A stretch of DNA of 64,000 nt from CAVXSP01 sp963764505 (GTDB lineage: Bacteria > Acidobacteriota > Vicinamibacteria > Vicinamibacterales > SCN-69-37): contig CAVXSP010000004.1 of assembly GCA_963764505.1 (NCBI GenBank), positions 79,073-143,072 on the forward strand, given 5' to 3'. Numbering within the stretch: the stretch's first letter is position 1; every line of letters begins with the position of its first letter. The notes below the pieces were generated by a model that was not told the origin of the DNA, searched no databases, and saw nothing but the letters and a program-made list of their open reading frames with translations. Shown here piece after piece: positions 20,446 to 28,858 of the stretch. Made by a program: the position numbers and the translations under genes.

Positions 20446-20472
20446 AGGCACCCGCGTCGGCGGCCGTCCCCT

Positions 20473-21513
20473 TCACCGCCACCGGAACAGCTTCATCGCG
20501 AGCGCGAAACAGACGACCAGCCACGCGCCGAGCGTGCCCAGCTCGGGGCCGACCTGGGCCAGCGTCGCCCCCTGCAGCATGTGCGCCCGAAGCGCATCGA
20601 TGACGGCCGTGAGCGGCAGCGCCTTGATCAGCGGCCGGACGAGGTCCGGGAAGCGCTGCGCCGAGAAGAACACGCCCGACAGGATCCACATCGGCACCTG
20701 GACCAGGTTCACCAGCCCGGAGACGGCCTCGATCGTCCGTGGCCGGCTGGCGAGCAGCAGGCCGAGCGCGCTGAACGACAGCGATGCCGTCACGCAGATG
20801 ACGACCAGATCGAGGAGTGAACCGCGCACCGGCACGCCGAACACGACCATGCCGAACCCGACCGGCACGCCGACCTCGACGCCGAGGATCAGCATGCGCC
20901 AGAAGAGGTAGGACAGCAGGTAGTAGCTGCGCGGCATGGGCGTCGCGATCAGCCGCTTCGTCAGGTGGCGGCGGCGCGCGTCCACGATCGAGAACCCCAG
21001 GCCCCAGAGGCAGTTGCTCATGATCCCGAGGCCCACGAGTCCCGGGACGAGGAAATCGACGTAGCGCGATCCGGGCTCGCGAACCAGATCCTCGCGCACG
21101 CGCACCGGGTCGCGCCGCCCGGCGGCGCGCTGGATGGCGGCGTCCGCCAGCGATCGGGCGGCGCGCGCTTCCGGATTCGTCGCGTCGTACTGGAACACGA
21201 CGCTTCCGTCCGGCCGCCGCTCGGCGAGCAGGACGACCCGGCCAATCGCCAGCGCGTGTCGCGCCTCCGCGTCGGACATCGCCGAGACGTCGAGCGAGGG
21301 CTCCGCCCGCATCGGCGCGGCGAGCGCCGGGGAGGTCGTCGCCACGGCCAGCACCTCGGCCGGCTGGCTTCGAAAGGCGAGTCCGAGCCCCGCCGTGAGC
21401 AGGACGGGGAAGAAGACGGCCCAGAAGACGGCCTCGGGCTCGCGCACGAACTCGCGAATCCGCACGAGTGTGAGCTCGACGAGCGGGTGGCGTGCGCCGG
21501 ACGCGTCACTCAT
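20473..21513 (-). CDS. ABC-2 type transporter permease
   Basis: Inner-membrane permease of 346 residues with the ABC-2 layout. A cytoplasmic start (RIREFVREPEAVFWAVFFPVL) runs into the first helix, a periplasmic region of about 120 residues follows, then five helices including YVDFLVPGLVGLGIMSNCLW and GLVNLVQVPMWILSGVFFS. The start overlaps the end of the ATPase gene by eight bases, so the two are translationally coupled and form one exporter. NodJ/DrrB/YhhJ-type exporters are the nearest class. The substrate (lipid, drug or polysaccharide) cannot be told from sequence. Confidence 0.9.
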   Translation of the reverse strand: MSDASGARHPLVELTLVRIREFVREPEAVFWAVFFPVLLTAGLGLAFRSQPAEVLAVATTSPALAAPMRAEPSLDVSAMSDAEARHALAIGRVVLLAERRPDGSVVFQYDATNPEARAARSLADAAIQRAAGRRDPVRVREDLVREPGSRYVDFLVPGLVGLGIMSNCLWGLGFSIVDARRRHLTKRLIATPMPRSYYLLSYLFWRMLILGVEVGVPVGFGMVVFGVPVRGSLLDLVVICVTASLSFSALGLLLASRPRTIEAVSGLVNLVQVPMWILSGVFFSAQRFPDLVRPLIKALPLTAVIDALRAHMLQGATLAQVGPELGTLGAWLVVCFALAMKLFRWR

Positions 21514-22448
21514 CGCGAAGGTGGCGGCCCGTGAGGGAGACGAACACGTCCTCGAGCGTGGCCGAGTGCGTCCGCAGCTCGGTCAGCGGGAGCTGCTGCC
21601 GGCCAAGCTCGTCGAGCAGGGCGGGCACGACCCGGTGCAGCCGGTACTGCCTGCAGCCGGACGCGGCCGTCCTCCATTCGCGCGTCGCCCACGCCGTCGA
21701 TCCGCCGCAGCGCGTCCAGATCCGGACGCACCGCTCCGTCGGCGGAGAAGACGATGACGTGCTCGACGCCGAGCGACTCGATCATCTCGCGCGGAGTGCC
21801 GCGGGCAATCACCCTGCCGTGGTCGATGATCGCCACGCGGTCGCAGAGGCGCTCGGCTTCGTCCATGTAGTGCGTCGTCAGCAGGATGGTTCGTCCCTCG
21901 GCCTTGAACTTCTCGATCAGATCCCAGAGCTGTCGGCGCGCCTGCGGATCGAGGCCCGTCGTCGGCTCGTCGAGGAACAGCAGATCGGGATCGCCGACGA
22001 GCGCACAGGCCAGGGCGAGCCGCTGTTTCTGCCCGCCCGACAGCGTGCCGACACGCGCGTGGCGCTTCTCCTCGAGCTTCACGAGCGCGACGATCTCGTC
22101 CGGCGTCCGGCCCCGATCGAAGAAGCTGCGGAAGAGCGACAGCGTCTCGCGGACGGTGAGCTTGTCCGAGAGCTGCGTCTCCTGCAGCTGGATGCCGAGC
22201 CGCTGCCGCAGTCGGACGGCGTCGCGTGCCCAACGCCGGCCCAGGACCTCGACCTCGCCGCCGTCGGGCTCGGTGAGTCCCTCGCAGATCTCGATCGTCG
22301 TCGTCTTGCCGGCGCCGTTCGGGCCGAGCAGGCCGAAGCATTCGCCGGCGCGAACCTCGAGATCGAGCCCGTCCACCGCCACGACGTCCTTGTACCGCTT
22401 TCGAAGGCCGCTCACACGCATGGCGGGGAGCGCCGGCGGGCTGGACAT
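21506..22448 (-). CDS. ABC transporter ATPase of an ABC-2 exporter, frameshifted
   Basis: Nucleotide-binding subunit, about 313 residues after correcting one extra base. Walker A is GPNGAGKTT, the Q-loop IQLQETQ, the signature LSGGQKQR, Walker B LLFLDEPTTGLD and the switch His TTHYMDEAE. These are complete, so the catalytic core is intact. Near 21646-21654 the first frame turns to nonsense after GRVRLQ; the +1 frame continues YRLHRVVPALLDEL and PLTELRTHSATLEDVFVSLTG, the standard C-terminal LEDVFL-type motif of this family. The stop then lies inside the permease start, the usual coupling. This supports a sequence error rather than a dead gene. Confidence 0.88.
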
Positions 22449-22471
22449 CGCGCTAGTGTAGCGGAGCGGGG

Positions 22472-23014
22472 ATGGTCAGAATGGAGGCGATGACGCAGCC
22501 CGAACCCTGGCTCCGAGGTCCCGTTCCAGGCATCCCATGGATGTTGCAGCCGGTGGCCCATGCCTTCGTCATGGCGCGGGAAGACGCCGAGCGCGCGGTC
22601 GAGGGGCTGACCGTCGAGGAGCTGTGGCGTCAGCCAGGCGGGGTCGCGTCGGCCGGCTTCCATCTTGCGCACCTGGCGGGCAGCACGGATCGGCTGCTCA
22701 CCTACGCACGCGGCGAGACCCTGTCGGAGTCCCAGCGCGCGGCGCTCGCCCTGGAGGCCGCGCTCGCCTCGCTTCGGCCGCCGCTCGGCGATCTCCTGGC
22801 CGCCTGGCATCGCGCGGTGGACGCCGCGCTCGTCCAGTTCTCCACGACGCCTGACGCGACGCTTGCCGAGCCGCGCGTCGTCGGACGCGCCCGGCTGCCG
22901 TCGACGGTCATCGGGCTGCTCTTCCACGCCGCCGAGCACGCGTCGCGCCATACCGGTCAGATCGTGACGACGGCGAAGCTGGTGCGGACGCGTGCCGCTG
23001 GCGCGCAACCTTGA
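22472..23014 (+). CDS. DinB-family putative metal-dependent protein
   Basis: A 180-residue four-helix-bundle protein of the DinB/DfsB superfamily. The expected metal ligands are present: His in ASAGFHLAHLAGSTDRLL (after helix 2) and the paired histidines of LLFHAAEHASRHTGQI (helix 4). Members include thiol-dependent transferases and uncharacterised stress proteins; nothing here identifies a substrate. Three Met codons lie near the start (22472, 22484, 22490). I take the first, which follows AGCGGGG, but 22490 is possible. It is divergent from the ABC exporter operon with only a 23-base gap. Confidence 0.8.
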   Translation: MVRMEAMTQPEPWLRGPVPGIPWMLQPVAHAFVMAREDAERAVEGLTVEELWRQPGGVASAGFHLAHLAGSTDRLLTYARGETLSESQRAALALEAALASLRPPLGDLLAAWHRAVDAALVQFSTTPDATLAEPRVVGRARLPSTVIGLLFHAAEHASRHTGQIVTTAKLVRTRAAGAQP

Positions 23015-23061
23015 TTCTGCGATTTGCGCACGGCCTCCGATCGGCGTAGGGTTGGGGATCG

Positions 23062-23232
23062 ATGGCCGGAGAAATCATTCGCGTCATCCGTGGATTGCTG
23101 ATCGCGGAGGTGTCTCTCGCGGCCGTGATCGTGACCGTTCTGTCGATCGTGTTCGTCGTTCGCTACGTCTTCCGCGCCCCACACCCGCGACGCTCCAGCT
23201 CGGCGAGGGTGGCGTCCCGCCGCACAAGGTAG
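23062..23232 (+). CDS. Small single-span membrane protein
   Basis: A 56-residue open frame starting MAGEIIRVIRGLL with a strongly hydrophobic helix (EVSLAAVIVTVLSIVFVVRY) and a basic, Arg/Ser-rich cytoplasmic tail. I do not recognise it. It lies between the DinB gene and the BlaI operator region, in the same direction, and ends 14 bases before the first operator dyad. No strong ribosome site is seen, so it may not be expressed. Confidence 0.4.
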   Translation: MAGEIIRVIRGLLIAEVSLAAVIVTVLSIVFVVRYVFRAPHPRRSSSARVASRRTR

Positions 23233-23245
23233 CCCGATCCGGGCG

Positions 23246-23295
23246 TCAACTAACAAAGTAGTTGACGGGACGCCTGGCAACTATAAGAATAGTTG
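23246..23295 (+). promoter_or_regulatory. Two BlaI-type operator dyads over a promoter
   Basis: Two perfect 7-bp inverted repeats precede the BlaI gene: TCAACTA/TAGTTGA with a 6-base spacer (23246-23265) and CAACTAT/ATAGTTG with a 4-base spacer (23278-23295). They share the half-site CAACTA. The first contains a -35-like TTGACG (23262), and the second covers TATAAG (23282) and lies eight bases before the ATG. The arrangement is what an autoregulated BlaI/MecI repressor needs. Confidence 0.75.
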
Positions 23296-23302
23296 TCGAG
23301 CC

Positions 23303-23677
23303 ATGTCTCACTTCACCGAGCGCGAGCTCGACGTCATGTCGGTGCTCTGGCGGCACGGGGGCTCGACGGTCGCGCAAGTCCGTGACCAGCTCGAGGACGC
23401 GCTCGCCTACAACACCGTACTCACAGTGTTGCGGACTCTCGAAGAGAAGGGGTACATCAGTCATCGCGAGGAGGGCAGAGCCTACCGCTACTTCGCCAAA
23501 GTGACGGCGGAGGCGGCTCGCCAGACGGCGCTCGGCCGCATGCTGGACCGCCTCTTCGGGGGATCTGCCGAGCTGCTCGTCACGCATCTCGTCGAGGATC
23601 GCGACCTCTCGCCTTCCGAGGTGAAGCGCCTGCGGGGGCTCATCGACGGCTCGGCCAAGCGGAGCAAGAGGCGATGA
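23303..23677 (+). CDS. BlaI/MecI-family transcriptional repressor
   Basis: A 124-residue winged-helix repressor. The N-terminal DNA-binding domain reads LTERELDVMSVLW-like (FTERELDVMSVLW), TVAQVRDQL, YNTVLTVLRTLEEKGYI and the wing REEGRAYRYFAKV. The C-terminal helices (LLVTHLVEDRDLSPSEVKRLRGLI) form the dimer and carry the usual cleavage zone. It binds paired dyads such as the two just upstream, so autorepression is likely. Its stop overlaps the start of the M56 metallopeptidase gene by four bases (ATGA). In the BlaR1/BlaI family the peptidase cleaves the repressor after a signal is sensed. Confidence 0.93.
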   Translation: MSHFTERELDVMSVLWRHGGSTVAQVRDQLEDALAYNTVLTVLRTLEEKGYISHREEGRAYRYFAKVTAEAARQTALGRMLDRLFGGSAELLVTHLVEDRDLSPSEVKRLRGLIDGSAKRSKRR

Positions 23678-24936
23678 TCGTCCAGCTCTGGGCGTACGCC
23701 ATCGTCATCGGGATCCTGTTGGCCCTTGCAGGCGTCATGGCGGACGGGCTCGCCGCGACCGTTCGTCTCCCCCGGCGCTGGTCGTGGGCCCTGTTGCTGC
23801 TCGTCACTCTCGCGCTCAGCACGGTCAGTCCGTGGCTGCCATCGCTCCGATCGGATGCCGCCGGTTCCACCTGGACGGTGCGAGTCGTGGGCGCAGTGTC
23901 CGGGTCGGTCGCGGCCGTTGGCGATCCGGATTCGTCATGGTTGAATCGGGCTGCCGGCGGAATCTGGGCGCTCGGTACCCTGGCACTCGCCGGCGTGTAC
24001 CTCGCCGGACGCGTCGAACTGCACCGCAGGCGGCGCGCGTGGGTCGAAGCGACGGTGCTCGGGATCCCGGTACTCCTCGCCCGGGACCTCGGTCCCGCCG
24101 TTGTCGGGTGCCTCGAGTCGCGCATCGTGCTCCCAGAGTGGGCGTTGCCATTCGCCGACCCGAGCCTCCGTCTGATGCTCGCGCACGAGCGCGAGCATCA
24201 GCGCGCGGGGGATCCGCTCCTGCTGCACACCGCCGGCTTCGCGGTCGCGGCCATGCCGTGGAATCCGGCAGCGTGGTGGATGTTCTCGCGATTGAAGCTG
24301 GCGATCGAGCTCGACTGCGATTCGCGGGTGCTGGCGTCCAGCACCTCGATGGACGCCGACCGCGCTCGCGTGGTCTACAGCGAGTTGTTGTTGACCGTCG
24401 CCAGGTCCCGTCCCGCCCACCATCTTCTCGTCACGCCGGCCATGCTCGAACGTGCGTCGCGCGTGGCCAGGAGGATTTCCGCCATGCATCTCGACCCTCC
24501 TCGCTTCGTCGGGATCCGGAACGCCGCGGCGCTGATGGCCACGGTGGCCTTCATCGTGCTCGCGGCATGCGTGCCGGCGCCAACGACGAATACACCGGCC
24601 GGCGGATTGGGCGGCCGCGGGCCTGACGTTCGCGAGCTCGATCCGGTCAGGCCCGGCCCGGGCGTGACATGGCCCAGACCCTTGAAGCAGGTCGCTCCCG
24701 AGTACACGCGGGAGGCGATGGACCAGAGGATTGAGGGAGAAGTCCACCTCTCCGCGGTCGTCGAGCCCGATGGCCGCGTCGACCGGATTCGTGTCGTCCA
24801 GTCATTGGATTCGAAGCATGGCCTCGATGAGGCCGCCGTCGAGGCGACGAAGAAGTGGGCCTTCGCGCCCTGTACCAAAGATGGGAAGCCAGTCGCATGC
24901 ACCATCGAGATGGTGCTCGAATATCGGTTGAAGTGA
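23674..24936 (+). CDS. BlaR1-like M56 metallopeptidase with C-terminal TonB domain
   Basis: A 420-residue integral membrane protein. N-terminal helices (AYAIVIGILLALAGVMADGL, WALLLLVTLALSTV and others) lead to an M56 zinc-peptidase domain with HEREH (HExxH) near residue 170 and the third-ligand region AIELDCDSRVL. After the last membrane helix (ALMATVAFIVLAACV) comes a Pro-rich linker. The protein ends in a TonB C-terminal domain (QVAPEYTREAM, IEGEVHLSAVVEPDGRVDRI, AVEATKKWAFAPC). It replaces the penicillin-binding sensor of classical BlaR1, so the signal may be envelope-related. It is coupled to the BlaI gene by the ATGA overlap. Confidence 0.9.
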   Translation: MIVQLWAYAIVIGILLALAGVMADGLAATVRLPRRWSWALLLLVTLALSTVSPWLPSLRSDAAGSTWTVRVVGAVSGSVAAVGDPDSSWLNRAAGGIWALGTLALAGVYLAGRVELHRRRRAWVEATVLGIPVLLARDLGPAVVGCLESRIVLPEWALPFADPSLRLMLAHEREHQRAGDPLLLHTAGFAVAAMPWNPAAWWMFSRLKLAIELDCDSRVLASSTSMDADRARVVYSELLLTVARSRPAHHLLVTPAMLERASRVARRISAMHLDPPRFVGIRNAAALMATVAFIVLAACVPAPTTNTPAGGLGGRGPDVRELDPVRPGPGVTWPRPLKQVAPEYTREAMDQRIEGEVHLSAVVEPDGRVDRIRVVQSLDSKHGLDEAAVEATKKWAFAPCTKDGKPVACTIEMVLEYRLK

Positions 24937-25077
24937 CCTCGGGAGCGGCCGGCGGAGGGCGCCATGCGCCGCGCCAGCCCGGCTCCGTCCCCGCGGCCGC
25001 AGCGGTTTTTCCGCCCCCCGCCCGAAACCTGGGCCCCCGACGTTCCGTAGAGCGTACCGGGCAGGGAGGACCGCTCC

Positions 25078-25782
25078 ATGATGAAGGCCGGATTCGGGCT
25101 GGGCCTGGCAATGCTGCTGGTCAGCGGCTGCCACAACGGAACCGTCGTCGTCGGGGACACCCGCCGCGAGACGGCGGTCATCGATCTGGACCCCCTCGAG
25201 ACCGCTCATGTCGTGCTCCGGATGGAGGCCGGAGAGCTGCGCGTGCAGAACGGGACGCCGAAACTGGTGGACGCCCGGTTCGCCTTCAACGTCGATGAAT
25301 GGCGGCCGGACGTGAGCTACCACCCCCAGGGCGGTCGCGGCGAGGTGACGATTTCCCAGGGCAAGAGCGTGGGCAGCGGCACCGGCCGGACGGAGAACAG
25401 ATGGGACGTCCGGCTGAATGACCATGTGTCGCTGGACGTCGATGCCCATCTTGGAGCGGGCGAGGCGACGCTCGATCTCGGAAAGATGAACCTTCGTCAC
25501 GTCGACGTCCACGTCGGGGCCGGCGAGGTGAAGTTGGACCTGCGCGGCGACCCCACGCGCGATTACGACGTCGCCGTGCATGGCGGCGTCGGACAGGCCA
25601 CCATCTACCTGCCGCGAGATGTCGCCGTCTCGGCGACGGCCTCGGGAGTCCTGGGAAGCATCTCCGCAACCGGGCTCGAGAAGCGCAATGGCGTGTGGAT
25701 CAATCCCGACCGCGTGCAGGCCCCGGTCACCGTCCGGCTCGATGCGATGGGGGCGATCGGCGAGATTCGACTCGTCCGGTGA
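25078..25782 (+). CDS. Lipoprotein with toastrack-like (LiaF/DUF4097-type) domain
   Basis: A 234-residue probable lipoprotein: the signal LGLAMLLVSGC ends in a lipobox Cys at residue 18. The mature part is a beta-helical 'toastrack' region with recurrent glycine-rich strands, LGAGEATLDLGKMNLRHVDV, VGAGEVKLDLRG and GVGQATIYLPRDV, ending AMGAIGEIRLVR. This is the fold of LiaF C-termini and DUF4097 proteins. An N-terminal strand pair (AHVVLRMEAGELRVQNG) also fits. It is on the same strand as the BlaI/BlaR1 pair but 140 bases away, so co-regulation is unproven. Role unknown; envelope stress sensing is a fair guess. Confidence 0.75.
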   Translation: MMKAGFGLGLAMLLVSGCHNGTVVVGDTRRETAVIDLDPLETAHVVLRMEAGELRVQNGTPKLVDARFAFNVDEWRPDVSYHPQGGRGEVTISQGKSVGSGTGRTENRWDVRLNDHVSLDVDAHLGAGEATLDLGKMNLRHVDVHVGAGEVKLDLRGDPTRDYDVAVHGGVGQATIYLPRDVAVSATASGVLGSISATGLEKRNGVWINPDRVQAPVTVRLDAMGAIGEIRLVR

Positions 25783-25808
25783 GGCCGGGCGGGAAGAGCC
25801 GGCGTGCT

Positions 25809-26777
25809 TCAGCGGTCCAGCAGTTCGACGGTCAGCAGGATGGTCCGCCCGACGATCTCGAGGCTGCGCTCCGACACCTTGTCGAGGGTATCCGTATTCG
25901 CGTGGTGGAATTCGCCCATCGCGTCGAACGCCGGCCCCATGCGCCCGAACTCGGCGTCCACGACGTCGACGGCCGGGATCCCTGCATTCAGGAACGGCAC
26001 GTGGTCGTCGGTGATATCCATCTCGCGGTGGAAGAAGTGCTCGCCGTAGCCAAGCTGCGCGGCGGCGTGCTCGATGAAGTCCTGGAGCCAGCGTGTCGAC
26101 TGCCTTTCCCGCGTGATCTGCAAATCCCTGTCGCCAATCATGTCGAGCAGGAAGAACGCCTTGACGCGCGGCACGACGCCCTCGGCGCGGAGCCGCGCCG
26201 CGAGATGGCGGCTGCCATAGAGCCCATCGCGGTCGCTGAAACCGACCACCGCCTCCTCCAGATCCGTCCAGACGAGCCAGATCTGCGCATTCGTCGGCTG
26301 GTCCTTCAGCGCGTCGGCAAGCGCGAGCAGAATCGCGGTGCTCGATCCGCCGTCGTTCGCACCCACGAAACCCCGCTGGAAGAGCGTGTCGTAGTGGCCT
26401 GCGAGGACGATGATCGGCTGCGGCGAGCCGCGGCGGCGGTTGAACTTCCCGATGATGGTGCGGACGGGAATCGGTCCGCGAGGCGTCTCGGCCGTGAACT
26501 CGTCGGTGTCGATCGTGGCGCCGTTGCGGCCGAGCACGTCGCGGATCAGTCGCTGCGTCTTCTCGTGTGCGGCGGAACCGGGCGGGCGCTCGCCGAACGC
26601 GACGACCTGCTTCGTGTAGGCATACGCCGCGGACGGGTCGAAGCGGATGTGGAGTGGCACGGTCGGCGGGGCAGCCTCCACTGCGGGCGCGCTGACCGCT
26701 GGGGGCGAGTCCTGAGGCGTTCCGCCGCACGCCGCCCAGACAAAGGGAAGCGCACAAGCCATCAGCCGGGACTTCAT
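25809..26777 (-). CDS. M28-family glutaminyl-peptide cyclotransferase-like lipoprotein
   Basis: A 322-residue exported zinc enzyme. The start MKSRLMACALPFVWAACGG has a lipobox-like Cys; AAGGAG lies just upstream of the ATG at 26777. Zinc-ligand regions are AGHYDT, GANDGGSS, the acid pair DLEEAV, FFLLDMIGD and a His in a late segment. The stretch DDHVPFLNAGIPAVDVVDAEFG is close to animal-type glutaminyl cyclases, which turn N-terminal Gln into pyroglutamate, and fits these better than aminopeptidases. The gene is convergent with the toastrack lipoprotein (26-base gap). Natural targets may be exported proteins with N-terminal Gln. Confidence 0.85.
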   Translation of the reverse strand: MKSRLMACALPFVWAACGGTPQDSPPAVSAPAVEAAPPTVPLHIRFDPSAAYAYTKQVVAFGERPPGSAAHEKTQRLIRDVLGRNGATIDTDEFTAETPRGPIPVRTIIGKFNRRRGSPQPIIVLAGHYDTLFQRGFVGANDGGSSTAILLALADALKDQPTNAQIWLVWTDLEEAVVGFSDRDGLYGSRHLAARLRAEGVVPRVKAFFLLDMIGDRDLQITRERQSTRWLQDFIEHAAAQLGYGEHFFHREMDITDDHVPFLNAGIPAVDVVDAEFGRMGPAFDAMGEFHHANTDTLDKVSERSLEIVGRTILLTVELLDR

Positions 26778-26862
26778 CGGCAACTCCTTCTTGCGATCGC
26801 GAACGCGAGAGGAATGGCGGTCGTCAGGGCAACCCCGCCCAAGACAGCCTGGGATGCTCGTG

Positions 26863-26891
26863 TTGACATTCAAGAGGAGTATGCGGATACT
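26863..26891 (+). promoter_or_regulatory. Sigma-70-type promoter overlapping a hairpin and direct repeats
   Basis: TTGACA (26863) and GATACT (26886) are spaced by 17 bases ahead of the ABC ATPase gene. The -10 lies within a perfect 9-bp inverted repeat, GAGGAGTAT/ATACTCCTC with a 4-base loop (26873-26894). The 13-mers ATTCAAGAGGAGT (26868) and ATTCAACAGGAGT (26901) repeat 33 bases apart. This suggests a regulator site over the promoter. Confidence 0.55.
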
Positions 26892-26940
26892 CCTCCTCGT
26901 ATTCAACAGGAGTCCCTCGGGGCTCTGTAGGAGGGCGGCC

Positions 26941-27681
26941 ATGACCGACGCAAGCGCCAGCCTCATTCATCTCGACGATCTGAAGAAGATCTTCTACACG
27001 GACGAGATCGAGACGCACGCGCTCGACGGGATCCACCTGGAGATTCGCCGCGGGGAGTACATCTCGATTGCCGGGCCGTCCGGCTGCGGCAAGTCGACGC
27101 TGCTCTCCATTCTCGGGCTGCTGGACACGCCGACCGAGGGCACCTACACGCTCAACGGGCGCTCGGTCGAAGACCTGCCGCTGGCCGAGCGGGCGCGCGT
27201 ACGGAACCGCGAGATCGGGTTCATCTTCCAGAGCTTCAACCTGATTGGCGACCTCACCGTCTACGAGAACGTCGAACTGCCGCTGACCTACCGCGGGATG
27301 CGGGCAAGCGAGCGGAAGGAACGGGCCATGGCCGCCCTGGAAAAGGTGGGCATGTCCCATCGCGCGAAGCACCTGCCCAGCCAGCTCTCCGGCGGTCAGC
27401 AGCAGCGTGTGGCGGTCGCCCGCGCGGTCGGCGGCGCGCCGTCGATCCTCCTCGCGGACGAGCCGACCGGCAATCTCGACTCCAAGAACGGCGAAGCCGT
27501 CATGGACCTGCTGAAGGAATTGCACGGTGAGGGCGCGACCATCTGCATGGTCACGCACGATCCGCGTTACGCGCGGCACGCCGAGCGCAGCATTCATCTC
27601 TTCGATGGCCGTGTCGTCGAAGAAGACGCCACCCATGCGGGCGTCAGAGACCTGGAGGAGAGCGGGTTCGACATGCGGTGA
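26941..27681 (+). CDS. MacB/LolD-type ABC transporter ATPase without adjacent permease
   Basis: A 246-residue ATPase of the MacB/LolD/FtsE class. Walker A GPSGCGKST, Q-loop FIFQSFNLI (the family-typical FQxFNL), signature LSGGQQQR, Walker B ILLADEPTGNLD and the switch His MVTHDPRYA are all present. AGGAGG lies seven bases before the ATG. Such ATPases power mechanotransmission exporters with MacB-like permeases, but no such permease is next to it; the five ADOP permeases in the window lack their own ATPase. It could serve them in trans, which is an inference. The downstream neighbour is a tiny membrane protein. Confidence 0.93.
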   Translation: MTDASASLIHLDDLKKIFYTDEIETHALDGIHLEIRRGEYISIAGPSGCGKSTLLSILGLLDTPTEGTYTLNGRSVEDLPLAERARVRNREIGFIFQSFNLIGDLTVYENVELPLTYRGMRASERKERAMAALEKVGMSHRAKHLPSQLSGGQQQRVAVARAVGGAPSILLADEPTGNLDSKNGEAVMDLLKELHGEGATICMVTHDPRYARHAERSIHLFDGRVVEEDATHAGVRDLEESGFDMR

Positions 27682-27712
27682 CGGTCACGGACTGAACTGC
27701 TAGAATCGCCGG

Positions 27713-27904
27713 GTGCCGAGAGCCGCGAGCATCCTCCTGGGGCTGACCGTGCTCCTGCTCGTCACGTTCGCGAACCCGTTCGCAGGCAACGTGCTTGGCT
27801 TCTGTCCGATTTCTGAAGGCCCGAAGGCCGTCGGAATCGACGTGATCGCCGCCGGGATCGATCTCTCGGCTGCCTGGCTGATCTATCGTGGCGTACGATC
27901 CTGA
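27713..27904 (+). CDS. Small membrane protein, unknown
   Basis: A 63-residue open frame from a GTG, with two hydrophobic stretches (ILLGLTVLLLVTFANPF and VIAAGIDLSAAWLIYRGV) separated by a short loop. I do not recognise it. It follows the ABC ATPase by 31 bases on the same strand and could be an accessory subunit, but no clear ribosome site is visible and the frame may be chance. Confidence 0.4.
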   Translation: MPRAASILLGLTVLLLVTFANPFAGNVLGFCPISEGPKAVGIDVIAAGIDLSAAWLIYRGVRS

Positions 27905-28000
27905 TCAACGATCTCGGGACGTGGACAGCTCGGCCGAGCCCGTCAATGCGGTGAAGGCCGCACCGGATCCACGGCGCCGCTGCCCTTGGCCTCGGTCGCG

Positions 28001-28858
28001 TCAGTCCTGGTAGCCGGGACGAGCATTCACCGTGACCCGCCGCCCCTTGACCCGGACGTCGAGCCGGTGCCAGGCGCCGTGCGCCACCCCGACCGGCGTG
28101 TAGCCGAGGAGATAGCGGGATCGAAACTCCGCGACGATCGATCCGAGCGTGGCACCCAGGGCGCGGTCGGACTCCACCGAAAGCGTCCGGCCGCCGGTGG
28201 CGTCCGACAGATCGCGCAGGAACGACTGGTCGGCGCCGCCGACCGAGACGCCGAACAGCACGACGTCCGCCCGGCGAGCCGTGTCGAGGACCGACGCGGC
28301 CGGGAGGATGCTCGACGTGTCGACGCCGTCGCTGAAGACGATCGCCAGCCCACGTGTGCCTGGCGATTCGCCCAGCGTCAGGGCGGTGTAGGCCGCATCG
28401 AACAACGAGGTGTCGCCAGGATCAGGGACGGGCTGGAGCGCGTCGGCCGCTGCCGGCGCCGTGATCGACGTCAGCTGCCGCCACCGGACCCGGCTGCCGA
28501 ACGTCACGACCGCCAGCCGATCCGCCGGCTGGAGCAGGGCCACCACCGATCCGGCCGCCGCCTGCAAGGCGCCGAGCCGCGCACCGCTGACGCTGCCACT
28601 CGTGTCCATCGCCAGGACGACGCCGAGCGGCACCTGCCCCTGGCTCACGCGGGCGATCGTCTGCGGCACGCCGTTGTCGCGCAGCTCGAAGTCGTCACGA
28701 CCGAGACCCGCCACGGGCATCCGCCCCTCGGTCACGAGCGCGTCGACGAGAACCACGTCGGCGCGCGACGTGAACGTCGGACTCTGAGCCGACGCGACCG
28801 ACCATCCAAGCGCGAGCGCGAGCGCTGCCGTGGCTATCCTCGTCCAGCGCGTGCTCAC
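28001..28858 (-). CDS. VWFA-related domain protein (acidobacterial type)
   Basis: Secreted 285-residue protein. The signal peptide is IATAALALALGWSVASAQ. A short Ig-like N-domain follows with the family phrase VDALVTEGRMPVAGLGRDDFELRDNG, then a von Willebrand A domain with the MIDAS motif DTSGSVSG and a later Asp in VFSDGVDTSS. The C-terminal part (YLLGYTPVGVAHGAWHRLDVRVKG) is typical of the VWFA-related acidobacterial family. The GTG start overlaps the stop of the TPR gene (GTGA), so it is the last gene of a coupled operon. The role is unknown; adhesion or complex assembly in the periplasm is possible. Confidence 0.85.
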   Translation of the reverse strand: MSTRWTRIATAALALALGWSVASAQSPTFTSRADVVLVDALVTEGRMPVAGLGRDDFELRDNGVPQTIARVSQGQVPLGVVLAMDTSGSVSGARLGALQAAAGSVVALLQPADRLAVVTFGSRVRWRQLTSITAPAAADALQPVPDPGDTSLFDAAYTALTLGESPGTRGLAIVFSDGVDTSSILPAASVLDTARRADVVLFGVSVGGADQSFLRDLSDATGGRTLSVESDRALGATLGSIVAEFRSRYLLGYTPVGVAHGAWHRLDVRVKGRRVTVNARPGYQD

